64,000 nt of DNA, taken from Pseudomonas reidholzensis. GTDB taxonomy: Bacteria > Pseudomonadota > Gammaproteobacteria > Pseudomonadales > Pseudomonadaceae. A program made the position numbers and the translations under genes. Position 1 is the first letter of the stretch. Each line of letters starts with the position of its first letter. The DNA lies in NCBI RefSeq assembly GCF_900536025.1, contig NZ_UNOZ01000004.1:124001-188000 (forward strand), given 5' to 3'. Below, piece after piece: positions 47,946 through 56,630 of the stretch. Below the pieces are notes generated by a model. The model worked only from the letters and a program-made list of their open reading frames with translations, did no database searches and was not told where the DNA came from.

Positions 47946-48539
47946 ATGAGTAATGACGGCGTCAACGCAGGCCGGCGCCGCTTCCTCGTAGCCGCCACGT
48001 CCGTGGTGGGTGCAGCGGGGGCTGTGGGGGCTGCGGTACCGTTCGTGGGGTCATGGTTTCCCAGTGCCAAGGCGAAGGCTGCCGGTGCACCGGTGAAGGT
48101 CAACATCGCCAAGGTTGAGCCGGGTCAGCAGATGGTCGCTGAGTGGCGGGGTCAGCCGGTATTCATCGTGCGGCGAACGGAAGAGATCCTCGGGAATCTC
48201 AAGAAAATCGCCGGCGAGCTTTCCGATCCAGAGTCGAAGGCATCGGTGCAGCCGACCTACGTCGACCCGCAAGTCCGCTCGATCAAACCTGAAATTCTCC
48301 TCCTCGTCGGCCTCTGTACCCACCTGGGCTGCTCGCCGACGTTCCGCCCTGAAGTGGCGCCGGTCGACCTCGGTCCGAAATGGGTGGGCGGTTACTTCTG
48401 CCCCTGCCACGGCTCCCACTACGACCTCGCTGGGCGCGTGTACAAATCGCAGCCGGCGCCCCTCAACCTGCCAGTGCCTCCGCACTCATACGAGACGGAC
48501 GACATCATCGTCATCGGCGTCGATCAGGAGAACGCATGA
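47946..48539 (+). CDS. petA: PetA, Rieske iron-sulphur subunit of cytochrome bc1
   Basis: 197 aa. A Tat-type start GRRRFLVAAT is followed by one membrane helix. The 2Fe-2S cluster boxes are CTHLGC and CPCHGS. It passes electrons from ubiquinol to cytochrome c1 in complex III. It is the first gene of petABC, and its stop overlaps the petB start region. Confidence 0.98.
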   Translation: MSNDGVNAGRRRFLVAATSVVGAAGAVGAAVPFVGSWFPSAKAKAAGAPVKVNIAKVEPGQQMVAEWRGQPVFIVRRTEEILGNLKKIAGELSDPESKASVQPTYVDPQVRSIKPEILLLVGLCTHLGCSPTFRPEVAPVDLGPKWVGGYFCPCHGSHYDLAGRVYKSQPAPLNLPVPPHSYETDDIIVIGVDQENA

Positions 48540-49750
48540 TGAGCAAGTTCATGGAGTGGATCGATGCGCGCTTCCCCGCGACCAAGATGTGGGAAGACCA
48601 CCTGAGCAAATATTACGCGCCGAAGAACTTCAACTTCTTCTACTTCTTCGGCTCGCTGGCGTTGCTGGTGCTGGTCAACCAGATCGTCACCGGTGTCTGG
48701 CTGACCATGAGCTTCACGCCGTCGGCCGAAGAGGCGTTCGCCTCGGTCGAGTACATCATGCGCGACGTCGAGTACGGCTGGATCCTGCGCTACCTGCACT
48801 CCACCGGCGCGTCGGCGTTCTTCATCGTGGTCTACCTGCACATGTTCCGTGGCCTGCTGTATGGCTCGTACCAGAAGCCACGCGAGCTGGTCTGGCTGTT
48901 CGGCATGCTGATCTACCTGGCGCTGATGGCCGAGGCGTTCATGGGCTACCTGCTGCCCTGGGGGCAGATGTCGTACTGGGGTGCCCAGGTGATCATCTCG
49001 CTGTTCGGTGCCATCCCGCTGATCGGTGATGACCTGACCCAGTGGATCCGCGGTGACTACCTGATCTCCGGGATCACCCTGAACCGCTTCTTCGCCCTGC
49101 ACGTGATCGCCTTGCCGATCGTCATCCTGGGCCTGGTGGTGCTGCACATCCTGGCCTTGCACGAGGTCGGTTCGAACAACCCCGACGGGGTCGATATCAA
49201 GAAGCACAAGGACGAGAACGGCATCCCGCTGGATGGTATCCCGTTCCACCCGTACTACACCGTCAAGGACATTGTCGGGGTGGTGGTGTTCCTTTTCGTG
49301 TTCTGCGCCGTGGTGTTCTTCTTCCCGGAAATGGGCGGTTACTTCCTGGAAAAACCCAACTTCGAGCAGGCGAACGCGTTCAAGACGCCCGAGCACATTG
49401 CGCCGGTCTGGTACTTCACGCCGTTCTACGCAATCCTCCGAGCGGTGCCTGACAAGCTGTTTGGCGTGATCGCCATGGGCGCCGCCATCGCTGTGCTGTT
49501 CGTGTTGCCCTGGCTCGACCGCAGCCCGGTGCGCTCCATGCGCTACAAGGGGTGGCTGAGCAAGGTCTGGCTGCTGGTGTTCTGCGTGTCCTTCGTGATT
49601 CTCGGTGTGCTCGGGGTGTTGGCGCCGACGCCGGGGCGGACCCTGCTGTCGCAGGTCTGTACCGTGCTGTATTTCGCCTACTTCCTGCTGATGCCGTTCT
49701 ACACCAGGCTCGAGAAGACCAAACCGGTTCCGCAAAGGGTGACGGGCTGA
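48539..49750 (+). CDS. petB: PetB, cytochrome b of the bc1 complex
   Basis: 403 aa with about 8-9 membrane helices. Haem-ligand histidines lie in HSTGASAFFIVVYLHM and in ALHVIALPIVILGLVVLH, and the Qo-site PEWY-like element is modified, as is usual in this group. Two adjacent ATG codons (48536, 48539) are possible. The second gives MSKFMEWIDARF; both lie behind CAGGAG and overlap the petA stop. Confidence 0.97.
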   Translation: MSKFMEWIDARFPATKMWEDHLSKYYAPKNFNFFYFFGSLALLVLVNQIVTGVWLTMSFTPSAEEAFASVEYIMRDVEYGWILRYLHSTGASAFFIVVYLHMFRGLLYGSYQKPRELVWLFGMLIYLALMAEAFMGYLLPWGQMSYWGAQVIISLFGAIPLIGDDLTQWIRGDYLISGITLNRFFALHVIALPIVILGLVVLHILALHEVGSNNPDGVDIKKHKDENGIPLDGIPFHPYYTVKDIVGVVVFLFVFCAVVFFFPEMGGYFLEKPNFEQANAFKTPEHIAPVWYFTPFYAILRAVPDKLFGVIAMGAAIAVLFVLPWLDRSPVRSMRYKGWLSKVWLLVFCVSFVILGVLGVLAPTPGRTLLSQVCTVLYFAYFLLMPFYTRLEKTKPVPQRVTG

Positions 49751-50529
49751 TGAAAAAGCTGATTGCAGTATTGTTCCTGGCGCTCATGCCTGCCTTGTCC
49801 TTTGCCGCGGAACACGGCCTGGAGCTGGACAAGGTCGATGTCGAACTGGCCGACAAAGCCGCCCTGCAAGACGGTGCGCGCACCTTCACCAACTATTGCA
49901 TGGGCTGCCACAGCGCCAAGTTCCAGCGTTACGAGCGGGTGGCCGATGACCTCGGCATCCCGCACGAGCTGATGCTGGAAAACCTGGTATTTACCGGCGC
50001 CAAGATCGGCGACCACATGAAGATCGGCATGCAGCCCGCCGATGCCAAGACCTGGTTCGGTGCGGCGCCCCCCGACCTGACCCTGGTCGCACGGGTGCGT
50101 GGCAACGACTGGTTGTATTCGTACCTGCGCAGCTTCTACCAGGACCCGTCGCGGCCGTATGGGGTCAACAACAAGGTCTTCCCCAACGTCGGCATGCCCA
50201 ACGTGCTGGTCGGCCTGCAGGGCAACCAGGTGATTGGCTGCAAGCAGGTGCAGAGTGTGGTCGATGGCAAGAAGCAATATGACCCGCTGACCGGCAGCCC
50301 ATTGACCCATGAAGCGTGTGACCAGCTGACCATCGAGCCGAAATCCGGTACCCTGACGCCTGAGCAGTTCGACGAGAAGGTCAAGAACCTGGTGACCTTC
50401 CTGGCCTATTCGGCCAACCCGGTCAAACTTCAGAGCCAGCGCATCGGTACCTACGTGTTGCTGTACCTGGCTTTCTTCTTTGTCTTCGCCTACTTGCTCA
50501 AGCGCGAATACTGGAAGGACGTGCACTGA
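49750..50529 (+). CDS. petC: PetC, cytochrome c1
   Basis: 259 aa with a signal peptide ending FAAE, one covalent haem site CMGCH, a Met ligand region, and a C-terminal membrane anchor (YVLLYLAFFFVFAYLL). It receives electrons from the Rieske protein in the periplasm. Its start overlaps the petB stop by one base (TGATG), giving tight coupling in petABC. Confidence 0.98.
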   Translation: MKKLIAVLFLALMPALSFAAEHGLELDKVDVELADKAALQDGARTFTNYCMGCHSAKFQRYERVADDLGIPHELMLENLVFTGAKIGDHMKIGMQPADAKTWFGAAPPDLTLVARVRGNDWLYSYLRSFYQDPSRPYGVNNKVFPNVGMPNVLVGLQGNQVIGCKQVQSVVDGKKQYDPLTGSPLTHEACDQLTIEPKSGTLTPEQFDEKVKNLVTFLAYSANPVKLQSQRIGTYVLLYLAFFFVFAYLLKREYWKDVH

Positions 50530-50650
50530 TCACGCAGTAGTTTCTGGTTAGTTGAACGCGCCCTGGGGCGCTCTTCGCAAACCGCGGAGGGTGCCTCAGG
50601 GCGCGTTTGCATTTCAGTTTCACAAGCATCCCCATGCGAGGAGGCGCTTC

Positions 50651-51274
50651 ATGGGCGTAACCAACAGGTTAGCCTGCTATTCCGATCCCGCTGATCACTA
50701 CTCTCACCGCGTGCGCCTGGTGCTCGCGGAGAAGGGCATCAGCGTGCAGATCATCGACGTCGATCCTGGTCGTCTGCCACCCAAGCTGGTTGAAGTGAAC
50801 CCCTATGGCAGCGTGCCGACCCTGGTCGATCGCGACCTGGCGCTGTACGAATCGACCGTGGTCATGGAATACCTCGATGAGCGTTATCCACACCCACCGC
50901 TGCTGCCGGTCTATCCGGTCGGGCGCGGCAACAGCCGTCTGCTCATGCACCGTATCCAGCGCGACTGGTGCGCGCTGGTCGACCTGCTGCTCGACAAGCG
51001 CAGCGCCGAGCCGGCACGGGCACAGGCGCGCAAGGAATTGCGCGAGAGCCTGACAGGCGTGGCGCCGTTGTTTGGCGAAATGGCCTGCTTCATGAGTGAT
51101 GAGCAAAGCCTGGTCGATTGTTGTCTATTGCCCATACTCTGGCGTTTGCCGGTGATGGGTATCGAATTGCCGCGGCAAGCCAAGCCGCTGCTTGATTATA
51201 TGGAGCGACAGTTCGCCCGCGAGCCTTTCCAGGCGAGCCTGTCTGCTGCTGAACGTGAAATGCGCAAGCTTTAA
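50651..51274 (+). CDS. sspA: SspA, stringent starvation protein A
   Basis: 207 aa from the ATG at 50651 with GAGGAGG upstream. It has a glutathione-S-transferase fold but lacks the catalytic GST residues ([17 protein letters not shown] at the start, [11 protein letters not shown]). SspA binds RNA polymerase and affects stationary-phase and virulence gene expression. It lies upstream of sspB with a 10-nt gap. Confidence 0.96.
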   Translation: MGVTNRLACYSDPADHYSHRVRLVLAEKGISVQIIDVDPGRLPPKLVEVNPYGSVPTLVDRDLALYESTVVMEYLDERYPHPPLLPVYPVGRGNSRLLMHRIQRDWCALVDLLLDKRSAEPARAQARKELRESLTGVAPLFGEMACFMSDEQSLVDCCLLPILWRLPVMGIELPRQAKPLLDYMERQFAREPFQASLSAAEREMRKL

Positions 51275-51284
51275 GGAGCCGTTG

Positions 51285-51716
51285 ATGAACTCCAGTCGCC
51301 CCTATCTGGTTAGAGCACTGTATGAGTGGATCGTCGACAACGATTGCACCCCGCACATGCTGGTCAATGCCGAGTTTCCGGCGGTCCAGGTGCCACAGGG
51401 CTTTGCCAGTGATGGTCAGATTGTCTTGAATGTCTCCCCCAGTGCGGTGCGTAGCCTGCACATGGACAACGAGGCGGTCAGCTTCGAAGGTCGCTTTGGT
51501 GGGGTTGCCCATTCGCTGTACGTGCCGGTTGGCGCGATCCTGGGGATTTACGCCCGGGAGAATGGCCAGGGCATGGTCTTCGAGCTGGAGCCTTCGCTGA
51601 TGGAAGGTGACGAGTTCGAGGATGAAGCGGTCGAGCCGGATGACCAGGGTCCCCCGGAAGGTGGTGGGCAACCGCCGCGTCCGACCGGACGGCCTAGCTT
51701 GAAAGTGGTCAAGTAA
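51285..51716 (+). CDS. sspB: SspB, ClpXP protease specificity-enhancing factor
   Basis: 143 aa. A compact SsrA-tag-binding domain (about 1-110) is followed by a flexible acidic/Pro-rich linker and the C-terminal ClpX-docking motif LKVVK. It delivers SsrA-tagged proteins to ClpXP. ATG at 51285 behind AAGGAG. Confidence 0.97.
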   Translation: MNSSRPYLVRALYEWIVDNDCTPHMLVNAEFPAVQVPQGFASDGQIVLNVSPSAVRSLHMDNEAVSFEGRFGGVAHSLYVPVGAILGIYARENGQGMVFELEPSLMEGDEFEDEAVEPDDQGPPEGGGQPPRPTGRPSLKVVK

Positions 51717-51717
51717 C

Positions 51718-51750
51718 AAAAAAGGCGATCCGCAGGGGTCGCCTTTTTTT
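51718..51750 (+). terminator. Terminator of sspA-sspB
   Basis: AAAAAAGGCGA, 10-base loop, TCGCCTTTTTTT, starting 2 bases after the sspB stop. Confidence 0.92.
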
Positions 51751-52026
51751 GGTTTTTCCACGGATTATCGAGCTTATCCGTTTGCTGTGGTGCGGCCACT
51801 GGCCCCTTCCGCCCTTACGGCGGGTCACTTTTTTTCTTGGAAAAAAGTAACCAAAAACCGCTTGCTCCTGCATCCGGCCCTTCGCTGCGCTACGGGTTCC
51901 CTCACTCCGGTCTTGCTCCCGTGAGGACCGCGCCGGACGGGCCTTCCTGGCCCGCGGCGCTTGCCGGCCATCCATGGCCGTCACCTCACTCCGCAAGACC
52001 TCCGTTCGGCCTCCTGAAGTCGCGGT

Positions 52027-52071
52027 AGATCAAGATCACAAGCCAGATCAAAGGCCAGATCAAGGGCCAGG
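52027..52071. repeat. Short imperfect tandem repeat in the inverted-repeat centre
   Basis: AGATCAA recurs four times in 45 bases with the unit (AG)CCAGATCAARG, near-perfect in the last three copies. Confidence 0.75.
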
Positions 52072-52160
52072 GCAACGGCTGGCGAATCGCTGCGCTCTCG
52101 CGGGTTTATAAGGGCGGTACAGCGCGTCAGCGCCAAAATTTGCATTGGCAGTTCCGGCCC

Positions 52161-52249
52161 CATCGCGGGCAAGCCCGCTCCTACAGGTTCTCTGCTGGCC
52201 GTAAGGCCGCTGCGGTACCTGTGGGAGCGGGTTTACCCGCGAAGAGGCC
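52161..52249. repeat. REP palindrome pair inside the long inverted repeat
   Basis: CATCGCGGGCAAGCCCGCTC faces GTGGGAGCGGGTTTACCCGC in the central segment of the larger element. Confidence 0.88.
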
Positions 52250-52586
52250 AAGCTATCCACCACCATTGCCACTATCGAAGATAACGCCAGCCCAGGCGCT
52301 ACCCGTAACTTGGCGACCTCAGGAGGCCGAACGGAGGTCTTGCGGAGCGGGGTGACGGCCAGGAAGGCCGGCAAGGGCTGCGGGCCAGGAAGGCCCGTAC
52401 AGCCCGGTCCTCGCGGGAGCAAGGCCGGAGTGAGGGAACCCGCAGCGCAGCGGAGGGCCGTATGTGGGAGCCAGCGGTTTTTGGTTACTTTTTTCCAAGA
52501 AAAAAAGTGACCCGCCGTAAGGGCGGAAGGGGCCATAAGCGCCACCAAATCAAATGGATAAGCCCCCCAACGCCCACCGCACGCGC

Positions 52587-52622
52587 AAAAAAATGCCCGG
52601 ATCGCAACACACGATCCGGGCA
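52587..52622 (-). terminator. Terminator of the amino-acid symporter gene
   Basis: On the minus strand TGCCCGGATCG, 7-base loop, CGATCCGGGCA then seven T. It lies 24 bases past the stop at 52646. Confidence 0.94.
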
Positions 52623-52645
52623 CCTTTGCTAGCCAAGGCTAGCCA

Positions 52646-53935
52646 TCAGCCAAACACGCTGTCCCACAGCGAGTACACCACCGAGCTGATCGCCACCAGC
52701 CCGACAAACACCACGAACAGGTTGGACATCGCGCCGCTGTACTTGCGCATCGACGGCACCTTGCGGATGGCGTACATCGGCATCAGGAACAGGATCGCCG
52801 CGATCACCGGGCCACCGAACGATTCGATCATGCCGAGGATGCTCGGGTTGAGCGTGGCAACGATCCAGCAGACCACCAGCATCAGCGCCGCGACCATGCG
52901 GTCCAGGGCTTTGGCGCCCGGACGCAAGCCGGTCTTGGCGATGATGCCCTTGAGGCCTTCGCTGGCACCGATGTAGTGGCCCAGGAACGACTTGGCGATG
53001 GCAATGAAGGCAATCAACGGCGCCGCAAAAGCGATGGTCGGGTTGCTGAAGTGGTTGGCCAGGTACGACAGGATCGACAGGTTCTGCGCCTTGGCCTCGG
53101 CCAGCTGGGCGCTGTCCAGGGTCAGCACGCAGCTGAACACGAAGAACAGCACCATCGCCACCATCAGCAGGTGGGCGCGCGACAGGATCTGCCCGCTGCG
53201 CTCATCGGCATGCTCGCCATAGCGACGCTTCTGGTCGACGGCGAAGGCCGAGATGATCGGCGAATGGTTGAACGAGAAGACCATCACCGGAATCGCCAGC
53301 CAGACGGTGTGCAGGAAGGCCGAGCCCGTCGGTACCTGCATCGCGGTATCGAGGATGCCGCCGCTCCAGTGCGGGACCAGGTACAGGGCCAGCAGCGCCA
53401 GGGCGACGATGAACGGGTAGACCAGCAGGCTCATGACCTTGACCGTGGCCTGCTCGCCGCAGCGCACGATCGCCAGCAAACCGAGGATCAGCACGAACGA
53501 CAGCAGCGCCCGCGGTGGCGGGGTCATGTGCAGCTGGTGTTCCATGAAGCTGGTGACGGTATTGGTCAGCGCCACGCTGTAGATCAGCAGGATCGGGAAG
53601 ATGGCGAAGAAGTACAGCACGGTGATCAGCGCGCCGGCCTTGAGGCCGAAGTGCTCTTCGACCACCTCGGTGATGTCGCCGCCACGCCCTGAGAGGACGA
53701 AACGGGTCAGGCCGCGGTGCGCGTAGTAGGTCATCGGGAAGGCCAGCAGCGCCAGGATCAGCAGCGGCCAGAAGCCGCCCAGGCCGGCGTTGATCGGCAG
53801 GAACAGGGTGCCCGCGCCAATGGCCGTGCCAAACAGGCCCAGCATCCAGGTGGTATCTTGTCTCGCCCAGCTGCCAAGGGTGGCGCTGGTGGTTTGTTCG
53901 AAGCGTTGTTCGACGCTAGGGGCCTGCTCGTTCAT
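52646..53935 (-). CDS. HAAAP-family amino-acid/proton symporter (SdaC/YhaO-like)
   Basis: 429 aa from the ATG at 53935 (GGAG about ten bases upstream). About eleven membrane helices; begins the fold with TWMLGLFGTAIGAGTLFLPINAG-like residues, the hallmark of serine/threonine/aromatic symporters of the HAAAP family. Substrate cannot be read from the sequence; its place beside D-lysine genes and an aromatic-type aminotransferase leaves several amino acids possible. Two copies of GGTTGCACTTG upstream may bind a regulator. Confidence 0.85.
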   Translation of the reverse strand: MNEQAPSVEQRFEQTTSATLGSWARQDTTWMLGLFGTAIGAGTLFLPINAGLGGFWPLLILALLAFPMTYYAHRGLTRFVLSGRGGDITEVVEEHFGLKAGALITVLYFFAIFPILLIYSVALTNTVTSFMEHQLHMTPPPRALLSFVLILGLLAIVRCGEQATVKVMSLLVYPFIVALALLALYLVPHWSGGILDTAMQVPTGSAFLHTVWLAIPVMVFSFNHSPIISAFAVDQKRRYGEHADERSGQILSRAHLLMVAMVLFFVFSCVLTLDSAQLAEAKAQNLSILSYLANHFSNPTIAFAAPLIAFIAIAKSFLGHYIGASEGLKGIIAKTGLRPGAKALDRMVAALMLVVCWIVATLNPSILGMIESFGGPVIAAILFLMPMYAIRKVPSMRKYSGAMSNLFVVFVGLVAISSVVYSLWDSVFG

Positions 53936-54037
53936 CCGGGTGCAACTCCACTCGCAAGACTGCAACAGGCTGAGAGTGGCGAAACAGACGTATCGCACCC
54001 CTCAACCGAAAAAGAGGGGCGCGATTGTGCACTGAAA

Positions 54038-54079
54038 GGTTGCACTTGCGAAGCCCCGTCCGAGGGACGGTTGCACTTG
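54038..54079. promoter_or_regulatory. Direct repeats GGTTGCACTTG upstream of the symporter gene
   Basis: Identical 11-mers at 54038-54048 and 54069-54079, 31 bases apart (about three helical turns). The core TTGCACT occurs inverted twice in the amaC upstream region (55410-55416, 55424-55430). Candidate sites for an unknown regulator. Confidence 0.45.
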
Positions 54080-54102
54080 TCATGACAAGAGAGGTGTGAC
54101 TT

Positions 54103-54121
54103 GGGGCTGCTGCGCAGCCCC
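54103..54121 (-). terminator. Hairpin after amaC
   Basis: GGGGCTGC and GCAGCCCC around a 3-base loop, 9 bases past the amaC stop. No T-run, so termination may be partial and could let transcription run into the symporter gene. Confidence 0.5.
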
Positions 54122-54129
54122 AATGACGC

Positions 54130-55326
54130 TTACTGCTGGACCTTGGCGAACGCCTCGGCCACGCGGCGCAGGTTGGCCGGGCGCAGGCCCGACATGCACA
54201 CCCGGCCGCTGTCGATCAGGTACACGCCAAACTCGTCACGCAGGCGACGGACCTGCTCGACGCTGAAGCCGGTGTAGCTGAACATGCCGCGCTGACGCAG
54301 GAAGAACTGGAAGTCCTGGCCTGGCAGCAGCTCGCCGAGCAGGTCGACCAGGCCCTGGCGCATTTCCAGGATGCGCTTGCGCATCACTTCGACTTCCGCC
54401 ACCCACTGGGCATTCAGTGCAGCATCACCCAGCACGCCGGCCACCAGTTGCGCACCAAAGGCGGGCGGGCTGGAGTAGTTGCGGCGCACGGTGGCCTTGA
54501 GCTGGCCCAGCACGCTTTGTGCGCTGTCCTGGTCGTCGCAGACCACCGACAGGCCCCCTACCCGCTCGCCGTACAGCGAGAAGATCTTCGAGAACGAGTT
54601 GCTGACCAGGCACGGCACGCCGGCGCGGGCCATTTCACGAATGGCGTAGGCGTCTTCGAGCAGGCCTTCGCCAAAGCCCTGGTAGGCGATGTCGAGGAAC
54701 GGGATCAGCTGACGCGCCTTGACCACTTCGACCACTTGCTGCCATTGACCCTGGTCGAGGTCGACACCGGTCGGGTTGTGGCAGCACGGGTGCAGCAGGA
54801 CCACGCTGTTTTCCGGCAGGGTCTGCAGGGTGGCCAGCATGCCGGCGAAGTCGACGCCACGGGTAGTGGTGTCGAAGTACGGGTAGCTGTGGACCTTGAA
54901 GCCCGCGCCCTCGAAGATCGCCCGGTGGTTGTCCCAGGTCGGATTGCTGACCCAGACTTGCGACTGCGGGAAGTAACGCTTGAGGAAGTCGGCGCCAACT
55001 TTCAGCGCACCCGAGCCGCCCACCGTCTGCACGGTGGCCACGCGACCGCCGGTGACTGCCGGGTGGTCGGTACCGAACAGCAGCGCCTGGATCGCCTGGC
55101 GGTAGCTGGCCAGGCCTTCCATCGGCAGGTACAGCGACGCTTCGTGAGGCTGGCCGGCCAGGCGTTTTTCCACCTCGGCCACGGCGGCCAGTTGCGGCAC
55201 GACGCCGGCCTCATCGTAGTACAGGCCGATACTCAGGTTGACCTTGTCGGCACGCGGATCGGCCTTGAAGGTCTCCATCAGCGAGAGAATCGGATCACCG
55301 GCATAGGCATCGACATGTTTGAACAC
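54130..55326 (-). CDS. amaC: AmaC, class I aminotransferase (D-lysine aminotransferase candidate)
   Basis: 398 aa fold-type I PLP enzyme of the aspartate/aromatic aminotransferase subgroup ([15 protein letters not shown] at the start). The PLP lysine is in [16 protein letters not shown], and HNPTG and the C-terminal Arg in SGLRPANL are present. By sequence alone it could be TyrB/AspC. Its position next to dpkA, an RpiR gene, an amino-acid ABC transporter and an FAD amino-acid oxidase matches, as I recall, the amaC locus of P. putida KT2440. There it removes the amino group of D-lysine to give an intermediate that cyclises to piperideine-2-carboxylate. Confidence 0.78.
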   Translation of the reverse strand: MFKHVDAYAGDPILSLMETFKADPRADKVNLSIGLYYDEAGVVPQLAAVAEVEKRLAGQPHEASLYLPMEGLASYRQAIQALLFGTDHPAVTGGRVATVQTVGGSGALKVGADFLKRYFPQSQVWVSNPTWDNHRAIFEGAGFKVHSYPYFDTTTRGVDFAGMLATLQTLPENSVVLLHPCCHNPTGVDLDQGQWQQVVEVVKARQLIPFLDIAYQGFGEGLLEDAYAIREMARAGVPCLVSNSFSKIFSLYGERVGGLSVVCDDQDSAQSVLGQLKATVRRNYSSPPAFGAQLVAGVLGDAALNAQWVAEVEVMRKRILEMRQGLVDLLGELLPGQDFQFFLRQRGMFSYTGFSVEQVRRLRDEFGVYLIDSGRVCMSGLRPANLRRVAEAFAKVQQ

Positions 55327-55409
55327 AGCGCACAGCTCCTTGGATCAGGACAGTTCGAAAAAAGGCTTCAGCGAGGATACCCGGAGTCGCGGTGAAGAAA
55401 CATCACCTG

Positions 55410-55430
55410 AGTGCAAGAGGGTCAGTGCAA
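55410..55430. promoter_or_regulatory. Paired AGTGCAA motifs upstream of amaC
   Basis: AGTGCAA at 55410-55416 and 55424-55430 are the complement of TTGCACT found twice upstream of the symporter gene. They lie 84-104 bases before the amaC start. Confidence 0.4.
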
Positions 55431-55457
55431 GGCTGCACGACCCCTCCCGCGAAGGCC

Positions 55458-56483
55458 TCAGACGAGCAGTTGCTTGAGCCCTTGCAACTCGTCTTCGCTC
55501 ACCGCCACCCCGTCACGCAGCGCCACCTCACGCTCGCGGTAGCGTCGCTCGCCCGGCATGCGCGTCAGGCCCACCGCCTGCATCTGCTCGACCAGCTCAC
55601 GGCTGCGCTGGGCAAAACGGTCGCCCTCGGCCTTGCTCGGGTCGATGACGATGATCAGTTGCCCGGTCCACGGCGTCTTCGCGCCAGGATGACCCGACCA
55701 GTCGAACTCCCACGAGAAGTTGCCACCGGTCAACGCCGCCGCCAGCAGCTCGACCATCATCGACAGCGCCGAGCCCTTGTGCCCGCCAAACGGCAACAAC
55801 GCCCCGCCCTCGAGAATCGCCTTCGGCTCGCAGGTCGGCTGGCCGTCGGCATCCACGCCGATGCCCGGCGGCAACAGTTGCCCCTCGCGCGCGGCGATCT
55901 GCACGTCACCATGGGCCATGGCACTGGTGGCCATGTCGAACACGATCGGATCGCTCCCTGCGCACGGCGCGGCAAAGGCGATCGGGTTGGTGCCGAACAA
56001 CGGCTTGCGCGCGCCATGCGGCACCACGCAGGTCATGCTGTTGACCACGCTGAGGGCCACCAGGCCTTCATCGGCGAACGGTTCTACATCTGGCCACAGC
56101 GCGGCGAAATGGTGCGAGTTGTGGATCGCCAGCACGGCGATCCCCGCACTGCGCGCCTTCTCCACCAGCAAGGCCCGGGCCGCTGCCAGGGCCGGCTGGG
56201 CAAAGCCACCACCGGCGTCGACGCGCACATAACCCGAGGCGACGTCGCTCACCTGCGGCTCGGCCTGGCCATCGACCCAGCCACTGGCCAAGGTCGAGAC
56301 ATAGCCGGGAATGCGGAACACCCCATGACTGTGGGCGCCATCACGTTGCGCACTGGCGCAGTTGTGCGCCAGTGCGGCAGCCACCGGCTGGCTGCAGCCG
56401 TGACGTTGCAGGATCGCTTGCAACAGGGCCTGCAGCTCGGCCAAAGGCACGCGCACGACAGGGCTGGTGGAAGGTGCGGACAT
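55458..56483 (-). CDS. dpkA: DpkA, delta1-piperideine-2-carboxylate reductase
   Basis: 341 aa from the ATG at 56483 with AGGAGC upstream. It belongs to the Ldh2/malate-dehydrogenase-like NAD(P) oxidoreductases: SHHFAALW with the catalytic His, GTNPIAFA, DMATSAMAHGD and PFGGHKGSAL are the family landmarks. In P. putida DpkA reduces the cyclic product of D-lysine (and of D-proline) to L-pipecolate (L-proline). It is separated from amaC by 131 bp and divergent from the RpiR gene. Confidence 0.88.
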   Translation of the reverse strand: MSAPSTSPVVRVPLAELQALLQAILQRHGCSQPVAAALAHNCASAQRDGAHSHGVFRIPGYVSTLASGWVDGQAEPQVSDVASGYVRVDAGGGFAQPALAAARALLVEKARSAGIAVLAIHNSHHFAALWPDVEPFADEGLVALSVVNSMTCVVPHGARKPLFGTNPIAFAAPCAGSDPIVFDMATSAMAHGDVQIAAREGQLLPPGIGVDADGQPTCEPKAILEGGALLPFGGHKGSALSMMVELLAAALTGGNFSWEFDWSGHPGAKTPWTGQLIIVIDPSKAEGDRFAQRSRELVEQMQAVGLTRMPGERRYREREVALRDGVAVSEDELQGLKQLLV

Positions 56484-56548
56484 CTGAAGCTCCTTTGTTG
56501 AATTTATGGGAAGCACAGCGTTGGCAATGACAAAAACTTTCATGCATG

Positions 56549-56564
56549 TGACAGCTATCTGTCA
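56549..56564. promoter_or_regulatory. Operator-like palindrome between dpkA and the RpiR gene
   Basis: TGACAGCTATCTGTCA is a perfect 6-base inverted repeat around CTAT. Extra TGACA half-sites lie on either side (about 56527 and 56577). It is in the middle of the 147-bp divergent region, well placed for the RpiR protein encoded next to it. Confidence 0.6.
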
Positions 56565-56630
56565 AATGTTGACTTGATGACAGAAAAGATCCATTTTCTA
56601 TTCCACGCCTCACCCAGCCCGGAGCACGCC

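Larger units (their letters stand above)
51773..52562. repeat. 790-bp long inverted repeat element
   Basis: The left arm (51773-52023) and right arm (52313-52562) are inverted copies of about 250 bp, roughly 85-90% alike by eye. They share one block of 62 identical bases (51801-51862 against 52473-52534). Each arm contains a palindrome of its own, GGTCACTTTTTTTCTTGG followed by AAAAAAGTAACC. The 289-bp centre holds a short tandem repeat and a REP pair. No credible ORF is present. It lies between the convergent sspB and symporter genes, outside both terminators. Confidence 0.93.

Noticed and set aside
51709..51996. 95-codon minus-strand frame in the left arm of the long inverted repeat
   Set aside because: It begins within repeat sequence and runs antisense across the sspB terminator; no homology recognised and the mirror arm does not preserve the frame.
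52060..52623. 187-codon frame inside the long inverted repeat
   Set aside because: Its sequence follows the repeat arms and the REP pair, has no ribosome site, and runs into the symporter terminator.
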